Under the pieces are notes generated by a model. It saw nothing but the letters and a program-made list of their open reading frames with translations, was not told the origin of the DNA and did not search any database. From Bedellia somnulentella (Eukaryota > Arthropoda > Insecta > Lepidoptera > Bedelliidae), in contig OY755171.1 in the NCBI GenBank assembly GCA_963576735.1, positions 12,400,001 through 12,464,000 of the forward strand: DNA of 64,000 nt, given 5' to 3'. Positions 33,541-44,607 of the stretch are shown here, piece by piece. A program made the position numbers and the translations under genes. Position 1 is the stretch's first letter. Every line of letters begins with the position of its first letter.

Positions 33541-34989
33541 AGAAAACAAAAATGCAACTACTATTGAATCCCTAAATTATAATACTTATCAAAGCAATAT
33601 ACAAACACATCAAACACTATATCACGGAACGGTAGTTATGGTTTGGGTTTTCAAAATACATCTACAGGGACATTAGAAAGGAGGATTTGATCATGTTTTG
33701 CTAATTAACATGGTTGCACATATACAATTTAAGTGACCTTACGTTACTAAAGTTATAGTGGCAGACAGTGGCAGATTATCAGAAGTATTAGTATTCATTT
33801 ATTAATAGATTTTGTCCCTCCAGAACTGTTTTCATATATTATAGAATAAGAATATTCTCATATATATTATATAAGAATATTCTTGTCCCCCCACTGAAAA
33901 GCCTGTAGGACCATTGTGCTCCCCGCAGAGAAAATTCCCGTACCCGCCCTTGCAAAGTTACATTTGAAAAGCTTTGCGAATGGAATCCTATTGTAAGGCA
34001 ATTTATTATTAAAGTTCAATTTAAAATCTAACACTCTCAGAAACAGCGGTCCCGTATCGTGAATAAGAAAACGTAGATTCCGAATAAAGACGCTATGCTC
34101 TGTTTCTGTACTTGAGATTGTGAATCTACAAGATGTATGTATGTACTTTTCCTTTGATTAAATTGAGGACATCAAATTACTCGTACATGGAATCTCAAGT
34201 CATTTTTATTTGGACAGAGTTGTGCCAATTCCATGTTGAAATCTACGATACTACAATATGTATATGTACTACAATATCATATATATCATATTATGATTAA
34301 TACCTTTGGCTATAATGTTATGTTTTAACTATAATTTTCAGAGTAAGACAGTTGAATGTTAGCTTTCTAAACTGATCATGTTTTTTTTTTGCAAATATTT
34401 ATTGAAATCTGAAGAAATGATTATGCTGAACCATAATGTCACGTGTCGACCGTGTCACGATTTTTATGCATTCCATAAGGTATGTTTTATTTTAGCAATA
34501 AAGCAGACAGTGACGTGTTTAACAACAAAGTTATATAAATGGTTAAGAAAAAACACTATTGCAAGTACCAAACTTCGTACTATCTATCTAAAATAATATC
34601 TTTCTCAAATATTGTGATGCGATCTTTTATTAAAGGTGAATAGTTTCGACTATATATGACACATTCTACACATAAACTGCACTCATGCATGGGAAATCAC
34701 TTAGTAAGTCTTATTAGCATAGTTGAAATTCAGTGAAAAGTTAATTTGAATAGAATAAAAGAGCCGCGGTGCACAACGTGCGAGTCAAACTAGCGAGTTG
34801 AAAAAAGTTAAAAACGCCGCGAGAGATCACGTACTGCGTAGCACTCTCGAGCTGGGCGCACTTTGTATACGTATACTTGAGATAGCGGAACAGTAGGAAG
34901 ACTTAAGTTTATTAATTTCAAAATGTAAATTTAATTTCAAATATGCAAACGTGTTTTGAAAATTTATAATAAAACCTGAAATTTGGTTG
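33541..34989. other. No gene identified
   Basis: AT-rich. Two AAGAATATTC-type palindromes lie at 33850-33886, and a GC-richer patch at 34760-34860 contains inverted GAGAG/CTCTC motifs. Nothing is assignable. Confidence 0.3.
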
Positions 34990-35140
34990 TATAGTGTCGG
35001 CGATCCGGTTGGAGATCCATCACACTTAATTAACAATATTTTTCCCACTGAACTTATATTTACTTATTCCAAACTTATATTTTTTATTCCGAAGCTTTGG
35101 CTGCCTTTTCTGGGAATTTATAGCCGTGAGTATATGTAAG
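34990..35140 (+). repeat. Family A SINE-like element with large internal deletion
   Basis: GTGTCGGCGATCCGGTTGGA joins the extreme 5' end directly to the GCGGTTGGAGACC region, so about 85 bp are missing. The 3' end with TAGCCGTGAGTATATGTA is intact. Confidence 0.7.
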
Positions 35141-35317
35141 AGAACTGAAAATGTAATCTTTGTTGGATAAACATATATGTACGACGCAGAAATATTTTCT
35201 TCATCATCTGGTTTATTTTCATTGCCTGTTGCATGTAAATAGGCCATTTTCTGATATAGGCAGCTATACATTTTGGTGCAATAATGTTAATTATCAGTTA
35301 AACATCTTGAATTAGTA

Positions 35318-35925
35318 AATTAGTGAAAAGCTCAAAAGTCGCGGTCCCACGTGAGACGCATACTACGGAGCAAGCCGCCGTAGTTCAACAACTGCAATTA
35401 ACAAATGTCATCAGCAAGTAAGGTAAACATCTTGAATATATATTGACTCTTAATGCATTTATAAATAAAATAAAGGTTACGGAAAACAACTGATGATCAG
35501 GCTCAATGTTTTTAAAATAACTACAGTACAAGTTTTCTGCTTAATTTGATACTAGTGAATACAATTTGATTATTTATGGATAAAACGCGTTAAACGCGAT
35601 TTGCTCTAGTAAGATTACAAAAATAGAAGAATAAAACATTGACACAAAAAATATATTAATAAATGACTTACGAAATGTACACAACGTTAAGTATAAAACC
35701 TCGTCACGTATAGATCGGTTGCAAAAAAAGAACAACGTAGACGCTGCTATACTGTTCCGCTGTCACACGACAGTAGTATAATGCATTTAGCGTCGGAACT
35801 GCTAGCCTTACTTGCTGATGACATTTGTTAATTGCAGTTGTTGAACTACGGCGACTTGACTCCGTAGCATGCGTCTCACGTGGGACCGCGACTACGAGTT
35901 GACTTAATTGAGCTTTTCACTAATT
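35318..35925. mobile_element. Fold-back element with ~110-bp terminal inverted repeats
   Basis: 35318-35423 and 35806-35925 are inverted copies with only a few differences: AATTAGTGAAAAGCTC, CGCGGTCCCACGTGAGACGC, CAACTGCAATTAACAAATGT, CAGCAAGTAAGG. The 380-bp centre is AT-rich and non-coding, and includes a smaller inverted pair near 35745-35785. This is a non-autonomous DNA transposon or MITE. The parent element is not recognisable and no target duplication is clear. Confidence 0.75.
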
Positions 35926-36250
35926 CTAGCCTACTTATGATATGTATTTAATGTTTGTAACAAGATGTGAAAGTGGCAGGGGTGGACGAAAAACTAGGTA
36001 AGAATTTGAATAAGTTGAACTGAGACGAATGTTATTTGTATTAATGTTAACTAATATGAAATGCATGGTACAATAAATTATTTGCTTTTTAAAAATTGAG
36101 CTCTTTACAAATTCTTGCCTACTTATGATAATGTCTCTATTTTTTGTAACGAGACTTATATGGTAGGGTTAGATGAAAAATGGGGATGGTGGTAAACGTT
36201 TCAATCAAGTAAACTTATATGAATGTTATATTTGTATTTAATGTGTGCGA
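35908..36250 (+). repeat. Diverged tandem duplication, unit ~190 bp
   Basis: 35908-36062 and 36098-36250 align in direct orientation: AGCTTTTCACTAATTCT against AGCTCTTTACAAATTCT, both followed by GCCTACTTATGATA, then GTAACAAGA/GTAACGAGA and GAATGTTAT. The first unit overlaps the right arm of the fold-back element. Confidence 0.6.
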
Positions 36251-37539
36251 ATATAAAAGTGATTTGAATAATTACTTTTTTAAGGATATAGTTATAAATA
36301 TATTTTTAGCTTAAAAACAAACATAATACAGAAAAGTTGGTTAAAATAGCATCATTTTTATTCATTAATGCACTATTTCTCAATATATATATATTCTGTT
36401 ATAAAATAAAATATTATACAATATGTTTCGAATTTAAAGTCATAAATTATTATCATTCAAAACCTCGTTCAAAACCTCATCGATGTATTGAGCCGTCGAA
36501 AGCGGCTTTAGTGAAAACAGCCACTTTGATAGCATTGAATGCGATACTATAGATATGAATGATTTGCTAGGAATTTAAAACTCTTTTAAATAGTTTCATA
36601 ATTTTTATAATTCACCTAGTCAGATGTATAATATTCAAACTTTGCGTTCTTACAGTTTTTTTTCATTACCCTTACGTATGTTTATATGGGGAGAAATATA
36701 TTAGTGAGATTTAACTAAGTTAGATTTAATATTGAAAAAGTTAAGATTATCAGAAATAATTATTCCGTGATTCTGAAGAATTTTGAGAATAATATATTGA
36801 TTTGGGTGAAAATATAACGTTAAATAAAAATATTTAATATTTAAAAGAAGTATAAAGTTTTTGGAGTATATATTATTTTGAATATAATTAATTACTATTT
36901 TTCTATTTTATAGTTACGTATAAAAAAAAGAAAACAAATGTATCTCATAAAACGTAACTATTTAATGCAAAAAGAATTTAGCCATCAGAATATAGAATGT
37001 ACTCAAAATAAACCGTTACTTTTCCATAACGATTGCTATAAAATGTAAGATACAGGTGGCATTGAATAGGCACTTAAAGTTATAAAAGAGGGGTTCATTT
37101 TATTAGCCTTTGAAATTCTTTGGAAAGACATATCGAGTGGGTAATGTGATATAATTAAAGGGCACACAAGAAGCTTTTATCGAATCACGGTAGAATATTT
37201 CCGCGCTATTCATTAAGCCCGACTGAAATGGGAACTATCGACAGATCGTTTGATGAAGAGGCTAATTCGAAATATTGCTGAGTTCAAAGAGAGTTTTAGG
37301 AGCCTAAGTGCATTAATAAAAAGCTCTTACTCCCTCGTTTTAGAAAGGAAATTTCATCACTAAATTCGTTATGCAACATTTTGCATGCGTTTTTTGCTTG
37401 TTCGAAAAGTCTTCTCAAAGGGTCGTATAGCATAGCGTAGCGTTACAATATGGATGAAATAGTTACTTGATATACGTTTTTATCGAAGATATTGTAACTC
37501 AACTTTCTCACTACTACGGAAGTAATTATCAGTAGTACT
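36251..37539. other. No gene or repeat identified
   Basis: Very AT-rich, low complexity in places (36330-36450, 36880-36960). Confidence 0.4.
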
Positions 37540-37615
37540 TTCTCCAGTCCATATGTGGCTGAGTTACTAATTGGTTTCAAAGATCTGGCTACACCTTTTT
37601 GGAATTTAGCAATTT
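37540..37615 (+). repeat. Family A SINE-like element, small fragment
   Basis: TATGTGGCTGAGTTACTAAT and TCTGGCTACACC match the 3' third only. Confidence 0.45.
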
Positions 37616-37646
37616 TAGCTTATATTATGGGTATATTTCAGTAATA

Positions 37647-37944
37647 TATAATAATGTAGTAATATATTTGCTGTGTAGTGTCGGCTTTGATGTGTAGTGT
37701 CGGCTTAGAATAGCACTACCCCATTTCTATCCGTGGGTGTACGTAAGAGGCGACTAAGGATATTGGGTCTTTTTGAGGGATTTTTGGGCGATGCGGTTGG
37801 AGACCCATCACCAACAACCTTTATTTTACCATCTTTTCCCAAATCAACTTCCAAAAGTGGCTGAGGATTTTCTTATTCCGAAGCTCTGGCTACCCCTTCC
37901 AGGGAATTATAGCCGTGAGTATATATATGTAGTATGTATGTATG
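37647..37944 (+). mobile_element. Family A SINE-like element with 13-bp target-site duplication, next to a splice donor
   Basis: Flanked by TATTTCAGTAATA at 37634-37646 and 37945-37957. The 5' end is partly duplicated (GTGTAGTGTCGGCTTTGATG, then GTGTAGTGTCGGCTTAGAAT), and some extra AT-rich bases precede it. The body and TATG tail are intact. Its right edge lies seven bases from the donor of the minus-strand exon 37964-38060. Confidence 0.85.
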
Positions 37945-37963
37945 TATTTCAGTAATAAGTTAC

Positions 37964-38060
37964 CTGTGGTGGCTGGAAGAAGAGTGTCCCGTGGTGGAGC
38001 TCGACATGGGGGACCTGGCCGCGTAGTTGCCATTGCTATTACCTTCCGAGAGTGCGTACT
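37964..38060 (-). CDS. Internal coding exon, Ser/His-rich, of an unrecognised minus-strand gene
   Basis: On the minus strand a strong acceptor (GAATTTCTTTTTCAG) and a donor CAG|GTAACT bound a 97-nt GC-rich exon in AT-rich DNA. The preferred frame reads, after two bases, YALSEGNSNGNYAARSPMSS, then STTGHSSSSHH, ending on a split AG codon. Third positions are roughly 70% G or C, unlike the flanks. A second open frame exists (THSRKVIAMATTRPG...), so the frame is supported, not proven. The segment is low-complexity and probably disordered; I do not recognise the protein. Phase fits exons proposed at 63188-63215 (upstream) and 24745-24802 (downstream). A SINE has inserted at intron position +7 without destroying the donor hexamer. 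Confidence 0.6.
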
Positions 38061-38149
38061 CTGAAAAAGAAATTCGGTTTTTACTTTCTATTTAATAAAA
38101 TTATGTCATATCTTATAAAATAAATGTAAATATAAATATAAATAACATA

Positions 38150-38300
38150 ACATAAACGTTCACGCCAAATATACCCGAGGGGGTTGGCAGAGATACTTAT
38201 ACTTCTGAACATCACGTGACTTTGTCACCTGGTGTTCAGAGTACTTACGTTTTGCATGGACAGTGTACTCACGTGATAGGGGGCAGGCCTTTCGCCGTTA
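38150..38300 (-). mobile_element. Family B SINE, 3' half
   Basis: Complement of the tail (CTCTGCCAACCCCCTCGGG, CGTGAACGTTTATG) and the CACGTGATGTTCAGAAGTAT block; near identical to the copy at 9178, truncated at GGCGAAAGGCC. Confidence 0.75.
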
Positions 38301-38639
38301 ATATAAATAAAAAAGTAGAATTGAGTAGCTCTAAGTTTGTAACTTAAACACAGTAAATAAAACAAAGTATCAGGATTCATATGAGTCCAGTTTTACCTGA
38401 ATTGAGGTGTTGTAGAAAAAAATACGTTTATTTGTACAACTTGGTTATATCTAGCGGGCGTGGAATTAGTACTAGATTTCATTCTACGATAATTCCTCGA
38501 ATGCGTGCACAAAACTAACAGCGGTTAACTGTAGTCAAACAAAACCGCAAGCTCAAAATTTGTTCGAGCTTTATTTTTACGCGATGAAAGGATTGAAACT
38601 CAATAGTTATTTTTTACAATAGCGAAAAACCTATAGGTT

Positions 38640-38900
38640 TCAGTGAGAGCAGCTTTGTTCGCGACAGGGAGGTGAGCGGTGGGAGCGCGATAGTGAAGGT
38701 GTGGGAGGGGGGCGCGGGGGCGCGGGGCGGGCGGGCGCCGGAACGCCAACTATCAATCCTTCTGTCACGCTATCGGTAGCACATTTGTTTGGTCTCGCCA
38801 TTTTTGTCTCAGCTCTCCATTCTTTTGCCGCTATATTTGTTTGGATATCGGCCGGCGCCGACAATCAATCTGCGGAGTGCGCTCTCTTGAGCATGATGGA
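38640..38900. promoter_or_regulatory. GC-rich, G-run-containing patch
   Basis: A sharp compositional island in AT-rich DNA, with GGGAGGGGGGCGCGGGGGCG and GGGGCGGGCGGGCG on the plus strand. Runs like these can form G-quadruplexes and often mark promoters or first exons in insects. Long frames are open on both strands simply because of the composition. It lies 600 bp upstream (minus sense) of the exon at 37964-38060, so it could be an internal promoter of that gene; this is inference. Confidence 0.35.
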
Positions 38901-40893
38901 TGTGCACACCGACCAGACCCGCGTTCACACTTCTTCAACACCTAATTTCGACAACGCCATCTAATACATTTCACTGGCCAACATTTTTTACGCTGTGCCA
39001 AAATACCTTTGTTTTTGTTGGCATTTCCCGGTTCATGATGAATTATTTACGAGACATTTCCTGCAACTGGTTGGGTACGCAGAGATAATTGAATGTTTTT
39101 ATGCTCATCTATTATTTGAAATATGGTATGAAAGTTTGGATTGAGTTTGTAGTTTTGCTGCTGTGAAATTCGTTATATTTAGGGTCCGTACAAAAAAGTA
39201 CTCTATTAGTACTACTGGTAATACTATTAGTACTCTATTAGTTATTCTCAATTACTAATTTATGTTGTCGCTCAAACAATAAATAGTAAAAATGAATACA
39301 TACGCTAACGACTATAAATCTAAAAAAAAAAAATACAGATAATTTGATTAAAATAATTATAAAGAGGCTCTCTAATATCTCTATTTGCAAAATGTCATGA
39401 AATGTCTGCTATATAGATTAAATCATTACGTATGTACGTATAATATGTACGTCAAAAACTTCACTATACTTTTAAAATAATATCTGATGAAATATATAGG
39501 AGAATACATACGGAAAAGCGTTTGACGAGTCCAAAATTCATCAATATAAGTGGCAATTTACTCTTATTCTCACTCAAACAAGAAAGCTAATGAGAAAATC
39601 CATTAATCACAAAGTCTTCATTCTTCCGAACTACTGCTAGTCCGGTTCAGCAAAGACATCTTTCTTATCTATTTTAAAGTTTCACAATGACACATTTCTT
39701 CAGAACTATCCGAAAGGATAATCGCTCAAAGTTATTATAAGTTTCTGCTCAATTATTTCAAATTTATACGGTTTTTTTGGTGGCTTCTTATGTTAAGATT
39801 TATTAAGGAGAAGTTGGGGTGAGTAAAAGGACATATGCAAGAATGAAAATGGCACACAAGCCAAGTCCTGTATCCCGCGCTTTTATGAATACCATATGAG
39901 AAGGTTTTTATTTTTACATATGAAAATTCGGCATGGAATCAAAGTCCACATGTCCGGTACGGTCTACCTTAATTTTCCTTTACGAGCCGTGGACTGAATA
40001 CTTAAGTAGGCAGCTGCCTAACCGTTGTCTAAACCATCTTTTTGTAATAATAACAGGAAATGACGTCGAAAGAAATAAAAGCTTTGATATATATATGTAT
40101 ATATTTTATCTGGGATGAAATGCTAATATTCATTTTATTACCAATCCTACCTTGATTTTGGCATAGTAGGTACGAACGATTACTGAGAAAAAAGTACATT
40201 TTCATAGCAAAATAAATGTAGCTCAGGATTAATCCATAAGATTAAATTAAAAATACTTTCAAATACTAATGTTTCTTTGAGTGGGGTTTTACGGCTGTAA
40301 GTATATAATAGAACATCCTTCATATCTCAGTGCGAAAAGTACCACTTGCACGTATAGGTTATAATAGAGTGCTTGTATATCTAGTGTGTTTCTGAAATTG
40401 AACTTCAAACGATGGAACGTCTGGGAAGACCAATTATAAAGTGTTCTACGTTTAAATATTGATTTAAGGTATATTTAAATATTGTTTAAGGTATCTTTTA
40501 GTATTGAAGAGAATGGTTTGATCGAAACGATGTTCAGAAGCCGACGATGTTAGAGTAATTTTGCTTATTGGAGCTTAAATTACTTGATCTCGTTTACGGC
40601 TCTTCGGAGGTTGTTCCAAGTTTTCTCAAAGTTTGTTTCTAATTTATTGTTCCCCTCCTCCCTTACTCGCTTACCTTCGCTGTGTAAACAATGTGAAACA
40701 TTAATGGATTACTTTTAATTAAAGTCTAATTGATTAAAAACTATTTATTGATTTTAACTTTAATTGTAAGTAAGAGCCATTTAATATATATTCAACAACC
40801 ATTTAAAAGAGTAGAAATAAAAACGAATTAAATGTTAGTCAAAATATTCTTAACAGGGCCGGTGAAATGAGTTAAATTTGCTGTGCTGAATTT
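38901..40893. other. No gene identified
   Basis: AT-rich. Tiny family A relics are suspected at about 39300 (GACTATAAATC) and 40275 (ACGGCTGTAAGTATATA), too short to call separately. Confidence 0.35.
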
Positions 40894-41144
40894 GCTGTGT
40901 AGTGTCGGCTTAGAATAGCACTACCCCAATTCTTCCGGTGGGTGTACGTAAGAGGTGACTAACGGTATTGGGGCTTTTAAAGGGATTTTTGGGCGATGCG
41001 GTTGGAGACCCATCACCAACAACCTTTATTTTACCATCTTTTCCCCACGCAACTTCCAAAAGTGGCTAAAGGATTTCTAATTCCTTAGCTTTGGCTACCC
41101 CTTCTTGGGATTTATAGCCATGAGTATATATATGTATGCATGTA
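40894..41144 (+). mobile_element. Family A SINE-like element, full length
   Basis: Complete from GCTGTGTAGTGTCGGCTTAG to a TATATGTATGCATGTATG tail. Close in sequence to the copy at 14105. A convincing duplication is not seen (GTGAAATGA/ATGAAATA at best). Confidence 0.85.
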
Positions 41145-41473
41145 TGAAATATATCTGAGATTCATCTGACTTCGCATGCAAGGTTGCATGGTTTGAATTC
41201 GGCTAAAGATTTTTTACACATTTTTAATTGACATCAATTAATACAATTTCGACACCGTTTAATTTAAATGTTGGCAAAGTACACAGAATTCAAGTGGTTG
41301 TGGTCAGAAGTATTAGATAGACCATTTACTGCGGCGGTGTGGACGTTAAGTTGAATGTATTTTTTTTTGTGCATATTTAAATATGTATATTTTTTGTATG
41401 ACGTATTGTAGTCGTAATACTGTCCACCGATTAAAACTATTTTTATTTTATTATTTGTTCTATATTTGTATGT

Positions 41474-41555
41474 ACAGAGCTAAGAATTTTTTTCCTCAGC
41501 CACTTTTGAAAGCTGAGTCACCCATCGGTCTCCAGCCACATCATCCAAGCATTAG
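41474..41555 (-). repeat. Family A SINE-like element, fragment
   Basis: AGAGCTAAGAATTTTTTTCC, CAGCCACTTTTGAAAG and GGTCTCCAGCCACATCATCC match the complement of the central body with a deletion between. Confidence 0.55.
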
Positions 41556-41653
41556 CGTTTATAGTCCTAAGAATACTTATGCATGTAAAATAATTGCAAT
41601 TTATAAAAAAATCTTTGTCATGATAATTTAAACCGCCAACAAAAACCACTTAC

Positions 41654-41718
41654 CAGCAGCGCTTTTCTCAAGTTTGCAACGAGTTCAAACAAAATATTTG
41701 CACGAGATCTTTCATCGG
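41654..41718 (-). CDS. Weak candidate exon, unrecognised
   Basis: On the minus strand a very good donor CTG|GTAAGT follows an open frame DERSRANILFELVANLRKAL, preceded by a CTAG acceptor at 41719. Without splicing, the frame is open for about 50 codons. Its 65-nt length and exit phase do not fit between the exons at 63188 and 37964 unless other exons intervene. No domain is recognised. Confidence 0.18.
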
Positions 41719-42559
41719 CTAGGAATTTAATCCCAATTTGAATGAAAGTAATTGTCTTAGTAAGTTTCCGACACGGCTGCTAATATCGCGAGCCAAGGCT
41801 TACAGGGGTGGTTGCACTGTGAAACACAATCAAGAACCATTTCATGATAGCAACATTTTGATCAACATTTTAATTGCAAATTAGATTATCCGTTAACCCT
41901 ATTTTATTAAATCGTCGTTTATATTATTTTAACTAAGGCTTTTTATTTTAAGTTTTTTGTATATTTAATATGAATCTTTGGAGACAAAATCAAAGTAACT
42001 AATCAATCAAATATTTTTATTATTCATTGCCCGGCTAGACGTTCTTTTGCTTTTTTATAGTTTCAACTCAATACCTAAAGTAAATATTGTTAAATTCCCT
42101 AATCCAACACATTTTACGAGATCATTAAACACATTTTTATGGTAGTAGTGCGTCCATGCGTGGTATATTAGTGAGGGGAGCTGCGCCCATATAATGTGGT
42201 CGGGCTGTCATCGTCACACAATTACGGGAGCGACCTCCATCAAATTTCACAATTTCAAGCAATAAAAAGCATTTATTGTGTCGTGATACAACTTGAGGAG
42301 GAATGCTACGGTAGGAAATGTCCGGTGTAAAAATATCACTTTTATTAAGATTTTGGACATACCTAAATTAATTAATTGATTTAATAATGAATATTACATA
42401 ATACACATTTTATTTGTGAAATTTGTACTTACTTTTCAGAGGCGAACATAGTCATAATAATTATTTCATCTCTCAAGCAGGCTGAACCAAAACTTTTTTT
42501 TATTGACCAGCGAAATTTGGTCACAGCAATGAACAAGTTTAAAAAAATGGAAATATTAT
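41719..42559. other. No feature identified
   Basis: AT-rich sequence without a recognisable frame or repeat. Confidence 0.35.
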
Positions 42560-43015
42560 ACAATATATCCTCGCCGTTAGTCCCCACTAGGGTAGGTATC
42601 TATCTCCATCTCCATCGATCGACTATCGATCGCCATTTTGTACGATCCTGGCAATCTTCTCGAGCTTCGTCTACTTTTATCACACTCGCCATACATGCCC
42701 TTTTCATACAATGGATGCCTGTATTTTTGAGCACACTATCTATATGATCTCAATGTGTTTTCCGCAGTTGTCCTCTACTGAATGATTTTATCCATATTTA
42801 GCTCTGTATATCTCTTTCACAAATTTATTTTCATCCTTCCTGTCTGTGTTCCCAAACCATCTGAACATTCCTGTTCCTAAGTGTTTTACCATTACATCTT
42901 TCAAATCGCACTATGCATAAATCACACTATTTATCTCTCGCATTACATTGTTTTGTGAGGGATTTTATCTCTACTTTATTCACTTTGCTCTCATGCTTCT
43001 TCCTCCATACCCAGA
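42560..43015 (-). mobile_element. Family C LINE 3' end, the longest copy here, degraded
   Basis: On the minus strand it extends about 450 bp upstream of the shared tail. One frame reads MFRWFGNTDRKDENKFVKEI then YRAK, matching the R-W-F-G-H-x-E-R-M-x-E block downstream of the reverse-transcriptase domain in insect LINEs. Further down it joins the VLKK...RACMKR end region. Stops and frameshifts are frequent. This copy shows directly that family C is a LINE and not a SINE. Confidence 0.75.
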
Positions 43016-43761
43016 TATATTATGTATTATTGATATAATATTGATTATGTTTACATTTATAGTGTTCTTTTATACAGATTTCTAATTAAATTAGTTTCTC
43101 TTAAATTAGTTTTAACAATATTTGGTTACCTTTGGTTTTATAATTTCAAGTAATCGAAAGTTTTATGTATTATCAACATAAACATACACGTAAAATATAT
43201 TGTGATATATTTGATGGCAAAACAAGAAAACTTTCACAATTCTATTTATCGAGCCGAAATATAAATCAGTTTGAAAAGAAGGAATTTCCTTTTTAGAGAA
43301 CAAAACGCGCGGGAAGCTGACAAAATGCCACGTCAATTCACCAAATTAAGGAGTAATTGAACCGAATTCCAGACTGAAGCTCATGTAATGAAAGCAGATA
43401 AAGGGAGGCGATGGCGGGGGCTTATTCAATTCGCGAGCTTGGCTGACACTGACTTAAGTAGATAGTTAAGATTTAGCCGAGAAGACGCCTACAGGCCCGC
43501 ACTAATGTGTACTTAGAAAGTAGTCTCGCCTCGGAAATTGGCCACACTATTACAACCAAACAAACTCTAGCCTTCCATTAGTTACTTTTACGAACACATT
43601 ACTGTTAACTTGTTTTCGTTCACTTCCTATAAGAAGGTAAATAGTTTGCGAATGTTATCATCGAATGTTTCATTTGTTTTACTCTTACTTTCAAACATGT
43701 TTCGGCTCACGAAAATATAAAACTACGTTTCGAGGAAAATTATTGTACGTGTTGTTTTTTT
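43016..43761. other. No feature identified
   Basis: AT-rich; a GC-richer patch at 43390-43520 has no convincing frame. Confidence 0.35.
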
Positions 43762-44013
43762 TATTGTGCCGTGTAGTGTCAGCTTAGAATAACACTACCC
43801 AATTTCTACCCGTGGGTGAAAGTAAGAGGCGACTAAGGATATAGGAGCTTTTTAAGTGATTTTTGGGCGATGTGGTTGGAGACCCGTCACCAAAAACGAT
43901 TATTATTATCATCTTTTCCCCAATCAACTTCCAAAAGTGGCTGAGGAATTTATCATTCTAAAGCTCTGGTTACCCCGTTAAGGGATTTATAGCCGTATAT
44001 GTATGTATATATA
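43762..44013 (+). mobile_element. Family A SINE-like element with 12-bp duplication
   Basis: Near-complete copy (GTGTAGTGTCAGCTTAGAAT ... TATAGCCGTATATGTATG). TGTTGTTTTTTT occurs at 43750-43761 and 44014-44025. The T-rich duplication is less specific than others, but the positions fit exactly. Confidence 0.8.
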
Positions 44014-44025
44014 TGTTGTTTTTTT

Positions 44026-44399
44026 CTTCTGAAAAATGATTTTGGTAAGAATAAAGATTCCATTTATCGAGTATACATAATTGGTTAATCACTTATATCT
44101 TATCAATAATATACAAAATATTATTTCCGATATCCGTATACCGTATAACGGAAACATTTAAATTAAGATAAAAGCCGTCAAGAAAAGATCATTTTAAGAG
44201 ATAAGACTACCAATTGTATTTTTAAACAAGTACCTAATATCGATGAAAGGTTTTGTCTCTGTAGTTTAATAAGGAGTTTTTATTCTATTCTTATATCAGC
44301 AAAGATTAGTTAATAGGCAGTATCTTAATTTATGAGAGGTAATTTCTAACCTAATCTTGTAGTGAAAAAACTCACCTTACTTATTTATAAAGTATGCAA
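44026..44399. other. No feature identified
   Basis: AT-rich intronic or intergenic sequence. Confidence 0.35.
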
Positions 44400-44607
44400 T
44401 ATCTACATATATACATACATACATACATACATATTCTCACGCCGTTAGTTCCCATTGGGGTAGGCAGAGACTATCGATCGCCACTTTGTACGATCCTGGC
44501 AAACCTCTCTAGCTTCATTCACATCCATCAATCTTTTCATACATGCTCTTTTATTCTTCGTACTTCGGACACCTGCCTTTTTGAGCACATTTTCTATTTG
44601 ATCTAAA
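44400..44607 (-). mobile_element. Family C LINE 3' end, well preserved
   Basis: The minus strand encodes LDQIENVLKKAGVRSTKNK, RACMKRLMDVN, EAREVCQDRTKWRSIVSAYP and NGN-stop (stop at 44445-44447), then GGCGTGAGAATATGTATG with several TATG repeats. Best preserved copy of the LINE C-terminus and the reference for recognising the others. The catalytic domains lie upstream of the truncation and are absent. No unambiguous duplication. Confidence 0.85.

Noticed and set aside
33850..33886. Heat-shock-element-like GAATATTC palindromes
   Set aside because: AT-rich palindromes of this size are common here, and no promoter is nearby.
38640..38964. Overlapping 74- and 87-codon frames in the GC-rich island
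   Set aside because: Both strands are open because stops are rare in GC-rich DNA; neither frame shows a domain or usable splice boundaries.
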